Assembly (NCBI GenBank): GCA_947683625.1
Contig: CANTUR010000652.1
Location: 62,001 to 126,000 of the forward strand
DNA length: 64,000 nucleotides
Direction of reading: 5' to 3'
Source: Mallotus nudiflorus
Lineage: Eukaryota; Streptophyta; Magnoliopsida; Malpighiales; Euphorbiaceae
The position numbers were made by a program, and so were the translations under genes. The notes beneath the pieces are model-generated. The model worked only from the letters and a program-made list of their open reading frames with translations, did not search any database and had not been told where the DNA came from. Below, one piece after another: positions 55,791-64,000 of this stretch (the first letter of the stretch is position 1; each line of letters opens with the position of its first letter).

Positions 55791-58249
55791 ATACTTTGAA
55801 ATTCACGTAATTTATGCTTCATGCCCATAGATTTTTTTTCATTTTCTACCCCTTGTTTGGGTGCAAAGTAAGCATTAGATTGATTAGAGTTTATAAATTC
55901 TTAGCATAAAAATGTTAACTACTCATCTGAATTCTGTGAGGCTAATAAAAGAAAGCCACTATGATCAAAAGTCATAAGATAGGCTTTTCACATATGATCT
56001 TGTGAAGTGGATGAATTTACTTTCAATTTGTGAATTTTATGATTGAGATGGTTCTTTATTACATAATTTAAGAAAATAGAGTTCTGTTACTTCCCATCAT
56101 TATCCTGATGAGTGTTTGTCATGTAAGATGATATTTCTAATGAATGATTAGCATTTACAACCTTTCCCATTCTTGTTGGTGTATCAGTTCCTTTTACCTT
56201 CTTCATTCCCTTTTGTTCTTCCCTGCACAAAATACCATAAGTTAGTATAGTTTATTTGCAAGTGAATGAATTTGTCAAAATGCAGTGTTATTCTTTTTGC
56301 ATTCTTCCCTTTAGATTTGTCTCTGATTGCAGGGTCATGATACTCTACCATTGAAGTTGTTGCTTTGGACTGCATTTGTATTTCTACCATTCCTTTAATG
56401 CTATGGTAGAGGACTTCATTCCTTTTCTTGATATTTCTTATAAAAAGGGTTTAGGAGTTAGAGATCTTATTTCATGATCAAATGATTTTTTAGAGTGCAT
56501 TCATTTCAAGTTTTGAGTGCATTCTTCCCTTTATAGGACCAGCGAATGTATTGTTGATATGTTGGACCTTCTCATCACCTTATTCCATACCTTACACTCA
56601 TCTTACTATTGTGGAGAGATATTCCAGATGATGCTCTCAATGAGACTATAGAGATGGATATTGAATATGAGGAGCTTGAGCACCCTATCTAGCCTCTTGA
56701 GATTGGTAAGATGAGGTTTCTTGATAATGTTGCTCTTCCAATTTTACTCTTTTAGATGATTCACATGTAAATACTTTGACTACTTTCCTATACTTTCACA
56801 ACACTAATTTGAAATGTTAGTAGTATAGTATTTTCACAATCTTGACTAGGCTTAAAGACTTTATTATACAAAGCAAGTATATCATAATAGATGTATGCAA
56901 GTGTATGAATGCCATGTATGACATGCATGATCCTAATAGGTCTCCTGTTTGGAGTAGAGCTATGCTGTATCTTGGAGAATGAGAATGAGGTGAATCATCA
57001 ATAGCCTATAGGCTTGAGTATTGAATGATTCACTGTTGGTGCTTCTGATGTTAGAGCTTCAAATACAGTTCATTGGACTAATGACTAGGCTAGCAAGTGG
57101 GGTCCATGGCTTGACACTGGAGCTTGTGATTGACTGATGCACTATTGAACTTTTTCTTTTTTGGTATTGCTTTTGCTGTATGATAATTGATGTATTTGTA
57201 TACTTGTTTCTGCCCTGAGATCTTTTATACTGACTCTTATACTTTAGTGTTCCATCTTTACTCTTTGAATGTAGACTCAATTTGCCCCCAAAGCGACATT
57301 TTGTCCCCAGTTCCATTCTAGTTTCATTCATGCTATTCTAGTAGTCTTTTTTCATTTTCATGTGCAAGAGACCTAGTTCATTCACTACTTTTGTTGATCC
57401 TTTGACTTACAAACCCTATTAGTTGTAATCTCTTACATTGGAGATGTAGAGGAATGGGCAAACTGACTGAAGCGAATTCTTAATGATGAAATCAATTGGA
57501 CTTGCACTTTGCAGAATTCTTGAGCAAAATATAAGGCTTGATGCTAATGCAATAATTGATGATAGTTTCAAGACAAGACTTGCAATGCAAGTTATTGAGC
57601 CACCTGAATTCTCAAGGTGTAAGGGGATGCTATGTTTATAAGGAAAATTACAAAAGGGGTAGCAAAAAAGAAAACATAACTGAAATAGTGATCTTATAGC
57701 TTTGATTTAGCTTTTATTATGTTTTGTCTTTCCATTCAAATACTTATGTAGTATGATAAAGATGAATATGCGATATTTGAACAAAAATTTCAAATTCAAT
57801 TTTAATAATTTATTAGGGCAAAAATGAGAACATTTATTACATCACATGATACAACTCCTATTACCAACCAATCCTATTCTTCCTCTTTAATTTTTACTTT
57901 ACTATTTTTTCTTTTTTTTTCTTTTATCATTCTTTTTATTTTTTTCCTCAAATTTCCTACCTTCAGAAGTTACATCATTTGATATATGCATGTTCTTTGA
58001 ATATGCATTTGTGCCCATACTGAATGAATCTTATTAAATTGATTTTATGTTAAACATGTAGATGCAATCAATATTATAGCACATAATACCATTAGGATGA
58101 TAATACATAAGTAAGCATGATCAGAATTTATATCATCAATCACTAAAACAAAAAAATTTCTAAACAAACTAAAATTTTATTCAAAGAAGACAATAAGAAA
58201 AAATTATTTCCCATTCTAGATGCTAAAGATGCTGAGTCTCATAGTAGTT
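55791..58249 (-). other. TG4 internal region lacking pol
   Basis: Reverse counterpart of TG1 11933-14460. No pol motif on the minus strand. The plus strand of 56390-57120 carries the antisense frame. Confidence 0.65.
56390..57120 (+). pseudogene. conserved antisense reading frame, TG4 copy
   Basis: Plus-strand blocks: FNAMVEDFIPFLDISYKKGL and GVRDLIS (56396-56490); ECIVDML (56543-56563); WRDIPDDALNETIEMDIEYE and ELEHPI (56615-56690, next frame); RLKDFIIQSKYIIIDVCKCM (about 56850-56910); a block with HQ-PIGLSIE, GASDVRASNTVHWTND and ASKWGPWLDTGA (56995-57120). Order and wording equal TG1 and TG2. It runs opposite to gag, about 2.2-3 kb inside the 3' LTR, close to where TG5 carries a PMD gene in the same relative direction. 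No homology recognised. Confidence 0.5.
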
Positions 58250-59247
58250 ATCTTTCAGGTGGCTAACATAACAACTATCATTACATCTTCTTGCTAACTG
58301 TCTCTATGACTTTATCTTTCTGGACATCCACTATGTATGTTTATTCCTTGTCTTGCAGATTCTCATCATCAAACTCATTACCCCATTTTGAGGCACAATC
58401 GACTTGAAGGGTATGTCAAAAGAAGGTGGTTTAGTGTAAAAAACCTTATAGTCAAACTTGCTTGAAGGTTGACCCAACAAGTCTTCTGTTCCTTCCTTAT
58501 CTTTAGAGACATTAGGAGATTTTTGATTGGTTTTAAGGTCTAGGTCCTCAAAGGAGTTTAGCACTTCTTCTATACTTACTATTGAGTTGATAATCATGGT
58601 AGTTGGGGGTGGTGCATTTCGGTAGTTTATGAAAGGATTGTTTCTAGTACTTGGGTTTTCAGGGTCTGTGATCTGTCTGGAGTCTATAAGGTTTTGGATT
58701 TCATGTTTGTGGCAGATGCAGTTATCCGTGGAGTGTTAGAGGTTCTGATGGAATTTGCAGTGCTTGTTTGGGTTATAGCTTAGGATATTTGGGTTTGGTG
58801 GGTTTGGATTAGGAAAAGGTTGAAGTAAGCCCTTTTGCATTAGGTGCTCTAGGACTTTTGAAAGTGGTTGGTTAAAGTTTAAGAATCTCCTTGGTTATTG
58901 AACAACATGCACTTCAACAATCCGGCTAGTGCTTCCTTGCTGTATGCCCCCAGTTGGGTAGTTCCTTATGCCGGTGCCTTTAGCAATCCTCTTCTTCTCA
59001 TTATCAATCTCTTCAGCTTGTGACCCATCGTCATAAAGGTCTACAAATGTCTTAGGGTTCATTATTTGCAACCTCTTAACCAGATTGGGCGGCATGTTTT
59101 GGACTATCATCCCAACCTGATCCTTCTTAACTAGCTTATTTTTCATTAGTCCCGCCTTATTCATGAACCTAGTTAGCAAATATGAGAATGACTCATTAGG
59201 CTTCTACTTGGTTAATTCTAGATCCCTGATAGAAACTTCGAGCCTTT
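58250..59247 (-). pseudogene. TG4 gag pseudogene, 5'-truncated
   Basis: The minus strand starts abruptly at LEVSIRDLELTK (59247), then FLTRF/MNKAGLMKNKLVKKDQVGM, VKRLQIMNPKTFVDLYDDGS and a KK-rich tail (to about 58990), LSKVLEHLMQKGLLQPF, and the CCHC-like NKHCKFHQNL-HSTDNC with HEIQNLIDSRQI (58680-58770), where Cys, His, His and Cys are all kept. The C-terminal extension is open from 58597 (SIVSIEEVLNSFEDLDLKT, one KVFYTKPPSFDIPFKSIVP module) and ends with a frameshift near 58380. TGG-to-stop and CAG-to-stop changes break the whole. Confidence 0.85.
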
Positions 59248-59647
59248 GTATTTCTTATTAGTTTTGTTAGAGTAGTTTATTGGCTTCTTCCTCTCTTTTA
59301 CATGTACCATATATATTCTTTGTAATAGTGTTGATAGAAGATATACAAAAACATAAAGCTCACAAATAACACATGTGATCACAGCAAGGCTACAATCGTG
59401 ATAGTATGCATTAGGTGGTTGAATTTCTTAGTGAGGCTACTTTCGTGTCTATGCTACAATGGTGACTAAAACTACCCAAGGTATAAATGCTAAAGACCTA
59501 CGATCACAGTAAGGCTTCAAGCATGATCGAATATAATTTAGCATAACTAATTTCATACTTGCACTGCAATTCACCTTCTAAACTTTAAAAAAAAACAAAG
59601 CACTTAATTATTAAATATTTATTTGCACTAAAACAACTTAAATTGTA
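59248..59647. other. unassigned repeat-like segment
   Basis: Two similar phrases, ATCACAGCAAGGCTACAATCGTGAT (59380-59404) and ATCACAGTAAGGCTTCAAGCATGAT (59505-59529), lie 125 bp apart, resembling wording in the ATH1 LTR. No gene. Confidence 0.4.
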
Positions 59648-61257
59648 ACACACGTACCCTTGACTATATGTCAAGTGTTGTATATAGTTAGAATAGGATA
59701 TCAGATTGAGCCATAACTTGTACACAATCAAGGATCGAGAATTTTTAAATCTTGATGACACTCAAAATGAGTGAAATTATGAGAATAAATGGGATTAGGA
59801 GTAAAATGAAGTAAAGAGTGAAAGTTAAAAAGTTTAGGATGATAGGGACTCAGTTGAAATAAATAATTGTTCTAGAATGACCAATTAAAACCTTGAGGAC
59901 TAATGGGTTATTTAACCAACTCATTAAGGGTTATGGCTTAACCTATAAAAAAATAGGTCTATAAAAGAGAAATGAGAGAACTAGAAGAGTTGTTTAATAT
60001 TCCATGTTTAGGCTAGTTTTGTAAGTGAAGTTTGATGATTTAAAACACTTTTAAGGCTTTAATATTCATTCAAAAGGCATGTGATAATTGATTTGGTAAG
60101 TAATTTTAATATTTGGTTTATTGAGTTAGGTTTACAAGTTGTAGAATTTGGGTTTGAATTTCCTAGTTTTTTAGTCTTAGTGTTTTAATCATATATTGAG
60201 CTAGAAAACTCCAAAGTAAGATTGGTTTCATTTTATGAAACTATGAAGAGTTCTCTATAACTTTATATTTTTGAGTTAGAGCCTATTTAACCTTTATGAT
60301 GGTCTAATAAAGCTATACTTTTTAATGCTCAATCTATAGGAGTAATTAAGCTTATTGTGATTCGATCTCTATAAGTTTTTTTATGGTCATCAAATTCAAG
60401 TTAAATTTTTATGGTATATACTGGACACATAGATCCAATGTATAAAGTTTGAGCTTCCAATTCCTTTCTTACAATTCTCAGGAAGTTTGCAATGTTAGCC
60501 TTGCAAATTTGCCTTGGCAATTTTATCTAGTTCAATTGAGTTTTGTTTGACCAAATGGTGGGGTTAGGCTGTAAAATTTTAATGGCATGTTAATGGATTG
60601 ATGATGATCATATCCAAATGTGAATACTAAAATTAAGGTTAATTGTGGGTCTCTGATAGGCATACTTGAAACCATTGACATGCATGTATATCAAGTAAAA
60701 TGTTTTTTATTGAAATAAAGAGTAAAATGGCTATTGTTATATATGATTGTTAGGGACAATATAAAGCTCTATAAGGAGGCCAAAAATTTTGGTTGATAAA
60801 AGCATGGAAACTTTTTGAGAAATTGGTGATGAACTTACTACCTTTATAACTTACTACCCTTATTTCTATTCTTGACCAAATATTTTTTTTATTACGAATG
60901 GGCTTGCCTTTGAATTTGCTTAGTTTGGCTGAATCCTATTAGGAATTTTCATTTTTAGAATTTCATTGAACCTATTATTGTTGAAACTTGATTCATGATT
61001 GAATCTTTATCAAATTTTGGGCTCAATTGTTCAATTAACATCATTAAAGAATTAAATGAGTAAAGTGGTAAAAAAAAAGGGCATTTATTAATTTAATGAC
61101 AAGTATCAATAAATTTTATAAAGAAATATATATTTCTTAAGGTGTTTATTATTTTATTTGTTTATATATATTTTAATGCAAAAGAACATTTGTATTATAT
61201 AAGAAAAATGTACAGTACATCTATATAAAAGTAAAATATGTATAGTAAATTTAAGGA
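59648..61257 (+). repeat. putative chromovirus-like LTR, partial
   Basis: It begins TGTAACACACGTACCCTTGA, the TGTAACACCC-type start of many plant Ty3/gypsy LTRs. CTATAAAAAAATAGGTCTATAAAAG at about 59945 could be its TATA region. The right end is not visible, and the LINE and IR element may lie inside it. No primer site or protein. Confidence 0.35.
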
Positions 61258-61261
61258 AAAA

Positions 61262-61446
61262 GTACAAATAACTACCTTGTGGTATTTTTTGTGACAAAGA
61301 GGTACCTTTGATTTAGTTTTTTAGCAACTAGAGGCAATTCGCACTAACACCATTAGAAATGATGATGTGGAATGGACAAAATTGGAATTTCAAACTTTAG
61401 CAACTGATTGAAAATGAGTAAAATCACATGGTAGTTATTTCTAATT
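61262..61446. mobile_element. small inverted-repeat element (MITE-like)
   Basis: AAATAACTACCTTGTGGTATTTT near the left is mirrored by AAAATCACATGGTAGTTATTT at the right (about 18 of 21 positions). Length about 185 bp; no clear duplication. Confidence 0.45.
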
Positions 61447-61879
61447 TTTTAATGAGTTTATTCTATAATAAAATGATTTATTTTATTTAAGAATATTTAT
61501 TTTAATTTATGAAATAAATGTAAAAAGATTATTAATTATTAATTATTGATTTAATATTTTATTAATTTTTTGTATATTTATCTTATTTTTTTTCTTTACT
61601 TAAGGATATTTGTCCTTGTTGTTATTATTTCATTGTAAAAAAAGTAAAATTATATGTTTTTTATTTACAAAAAAAGTTAACTTGTGGTACATGCAAAAAA
61701 ATTATTTTCATAAAATATATAACTCATTTTTTTTTAATAAAACATTTAGTTCTTTTTTTATAAAAAATATTACCAATTTTATATAATAACACTTTTAATT
61801 ATAAAATAGCATTGATACTCTATTAAATTATATAATTATAAAATAAGATATTAATAAATATGAAGGAGGGAAGTAGATA

Positions 61880-63290
61880 TCTTACCATGTTTCAGCAACC
61901 TCAGACCTTCTTTTTTGGTTCTTCCATTTGGTCATCCATCTGAGATTGCTTTATTTATTTACAAGAAAATTGCCAGTGGATAATTCATGCTCATTCTCTC
62001 CTTAGTTTCTGGTTTAATAATTGGTTGGGTTATCATGTTGTTGATGCAATTGAAGTTCCCATTTCGAATATTAAATATGTTCATGCCTCTATCTCAAATG
62101 TGTTCTATGATGAGAATTGGCATTTGCCTTTGTCTTTTTGTAATGCCTTTCCAAATGTGGCGACGATATTAAAAATGTGATTTTTTCTCTTTACGATAAT
62201 CATTATGTCTATCATTATTCTCCTTCGGGGACTTTATCATGCAAGGTGGCTTACAATCACTTTAGATTTTCTCTCCCTAAAGTTTCTTAGAGTAAAGATG
62301 TTTGGAGACACTACTTGCTACCATCAAGATCATTCCTTACTTGGTGCATTCTTCATGGTAAGCTTCCTTTTATGGAAAATATTCGAGCCAAGGGTTGTGC
62401 TCATGTTTCATGTTATTTTTGTCAACATGCAAAGAGACTATGGATCATATTTTCATGAAGTGTTACTACTCCATTTCCATCTGGTGTGCTTTTGGTAGTC
62501 TTTTTGATACCTCTTTTGACCTCTCTAATGGTTTTCTGCATCTGTCCAAATCTGCCATGAGTTTGTCTTTTTCTTCTCAAATTTTTATTTTATGGTGAGG
62601 GAGAGTTCATACAGCTATATGGCATGTTTGGTGTGATAGAAACTCTATGATCTTCAAAGATAATTTAATTCCAATTGTTGTTTCTATTCGACTAATTTGT
62701 CAAGCAATTAAGGGTGTTGAAGTGTTTTCATTCTGGCCATATGCAAAATGTGCAGTCTGATTTTATTATTCTTCATTGTCTTCATGTCTTTGGCATCCCT
62801 TAGCATTTGCCTTTAGCCTTCCTGATTTCATGGCTTCATCCTTCACATGGGTAGATTAAGTTGAATTTAGATGGTGTAGCGTCTGGTTCCTTAGGACACG
62901 CAGCTATTGGTAGAATTATGCGTAATAGTAATGGTTCTTCCATTGCTACCCTTGCTGATCCGGTGGGCATTCAATTTGCATTTGAGGTAGAGATTCTTGC
63001 CATGTCCATTGCTATTAATAAAACTTTTGAGATTTAGGTATCTCCTTTATGGATTGAGTTTGACTCCATTCTTATTGTGTGTTTGCTTTAAATAAGAAGT
63101 ATTGTGATTCCTTGAAGAGTGAGATCAGAATGACAATGCTATATTAATCAACTTAGCTTAATGCAATTACATGTTAGTCACATTTATCGTGAATGAAATA
63201 AGGTTGTTGATAGACTGGCTTTAATGGGACTTCATCTTCAAGAATGTAAAATGGTGGACTACTTACTCGAAATGTTGTCATAGATGTATA
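61880..63290 (+). mobile_element. LINE (non-LTR) retrotransposon, 3' part
   Basis: 5'-truncated L1-type element: linker after RT, zinc-binding RT domain and RNase H, as in plant LINEs that end with an RNase H. The RT catalytic domain and endonuclease are absent. The extent of its 3' UTR and poly-A is unclear. Confidence 0.8.
62007..63282 (+). pseudogene. LINE reverse transcriptase C-terminus: zf-RVT and RNase H
   Basis: From 62007: FWFNNWLGYHVVDAIEVP and SNVFYDENWHLPLSFCNAFP, the FWxDNWLG segment of plant LINE ORF2. A frameshift follows near 62170. From 62297: DVWRHYLLPSRSFLTWCILH, GKLPFMENIRAKGC and CYFCQHAK, matching the zf-RVT family (PF13966); the rest shifts frame at about 62430. From 62858: KLNLDGVASGSLGHAAIGRI then MRNSNGS, the RNase H (RVT_3-like) start with its Asp (62870-62872), FEVEILAMSIAI, and near 63197 a position where REWNKVADRLA reads RE-stop-NKVVDRLA (TGG to TGA). 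Stops and shifts make it non-functional. Confidence 0.85.
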
Positions 63291-64000
63291 CTTAATAATG
63301 CTATAGGATTGGAAACTTATATGTTCCATTAGTAGGTTATTTTATTATGATTAATGTTATTAAGATCACTTGAGATTTTAAAATTATGACGTTGTGGATT
63401 ATCTTATATAAATGACTTGCAATGGATATTACTTATTTTCTGAAGTAATGAGAATTTATTATGTATTTTGAATATATTAAAATAGTTAAATGTATAAAAA
63501 AATATAATACAAGAGTTATTTGAAATGAATTACCGATCGACGATAATATGAACCACTAGTGAATTGTGAGTATATATATATATATATATATATATAACCT
63601 TGACCTATTATATTCTCATTTTCCTATACCATTTCTTATTTTCCTTTGTAGTTCACTCACTGTGTATTTCCTCATAAGTACTCATAACTCTCATAACATA
63701 ATTTTTATTGAGTAGCTATTAGTGGCTTGAGCGTGGATGTGAAGTCAAGACTTTAAATTAGGTGTTGGCAATTTAGTGGAAGTGCAGGTTAGGAATGAGT
63801 ATACAACCTTTGAGGTGCAAGAATAAGTTTAATTTAGTACTAAAGGGATTACATAAGAGGGACAAAGATATGTGTTTTTAATATTTTGGTATTACAGGAA
63901 TATTATGATATGTATCTGCAGTTAATATCTCTTATGCCATCTTATATGAATATCCTAAACTGCTATTGATTAATTAGGCCAGTTATGTTGTGTACTATTG
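63291..64000. other. unassigned sequence, possibly LTR tail
   Basis: A (TA)n run at 63571-63596. The wording GGCTTGAGCGTGGATGTGAAGTC (63733-63755) could be the 3' part of a Ty3/gypsy LTR. No gene is seen. Confidence 0.3.
63571..63596. repeat. (TA)n microsatellite
   Basis: Thirteen TA units. Confidence 0.95.

Larger units (their letters stand above)
51769..59247 (-). mobile_element. gag-only element TG4, 5'-truncated, inverted
   Basis: On the minus strand: gag from the middle of the capsid block (59247 down to about 58250), pol-less internal region, 120-bp repeats (55420-55790), minisatellite (54250-54760), polypurine tract and complete 3' LTR (51769-54150). The 5' LTR, leader and gag start are missing. 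It meets TG3 head-on at 51768/51769. Confidence 0.85.

Noticed and set aside
8144..59247. Hidden pol or caulimovirus-type genes in the long non-coding parts of the TG elements
   Set aside because: No protease, RT, RNase H, integrase or movement-protein motif was seen on either strand; only gag and the unassigned antisense blocks.
1..64000. tRNA, rRNA or organelle DNA insertions
   Set aside because: No cloverleaf with A/B boxes, rRNA or plastid/mitochondrial gene wording noticed; a tRNAscan and organelle BLAST would settle it.

Overview
The window looks like nuclear DNA of a flowering plant, probably a eudicot. It is very AT-rich, has long TA, TAA and A/T tracts, and is made almost wholly of plant-type retrotransposons at different stages of decay. 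I see no intact host gene, no rRNA or tRNA gene and no CRISPR array. The only host gene recognised is a broken fatty acyl-CoA reductase (FAR) at 997-4325 on the minus strand. Its third recognisable exon is cut by a Ty1/copia element (CO1, 1-996) that runs off the left edge.

Layout: 1-8.1 kb holds CO1, the FAR remnant, AT-rich spacer and a long hairpin (7815-7959). 8.1-36.9 kb is one nest. A second copia element (CO2, minus) was split by a solo-LTR-like insert SL1 (19459-21300, target duplication GTCAT) and by a 15-kb Athila-like Ty3/gypsy element ATH1 (21328-36381, duplication AGTTT). It also borders a gag-only element TG1 (8144-19084). ATH1 in turn carries a gag-only element TG2 (24463-31535, duplication TACTA/CACTA) and a solo-LTR-like insert SL2 (33148-34732, duplication TCTTT). 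At three of these sites the old coding frame is continuous once insert and duplication are removed. 37-41 kb holds relic LTR sequence with a MULE-type MITE (38005-38237) and a probable non-autonomous hAT element (39466-41003). 41.4-47.7 kb is a diverged minus-strand TG-like relic (TG5). It contains tandem repeats and a plant mobile domain (PMD) pseudogene on the opposite strand. 47.7-59.2 kb is TG3 (plus) joined head-on to TG4 (minus). 59.2-64 kb holds a chromovirus-like LTR, a small inverted-repeat element and the 3' end of a LINE.

The TG family is the main theme. Its LTRs are about 2.1-2.4 kb. They are followed by a TGGCGACTCCACTGGGGA-type primer site, a TAT/Ogre-like gag with a CCHC-like tail, and then several kilobases with no protease, reverse transcriptase or integrase. 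This matches the published idea of gag-only terminal-repeat retrotransposons (TR-GAG). The supposedly non-coding part carries a second protein-like reading frame in antisense in three copies (TG1, TG2, TG4) and fast-changing minisatellites just before the polypurine tract. The antisense frame, with the PMD gene lying antisense in TG5, is the best candidate here for something undescribed.

Many substitutions in the primer sites, LTR ends and stop codons are C-to-T or G-to-A, as expected for old methylated transposons. All element boundaries were read by eye; similarity statements are visual, not computed.
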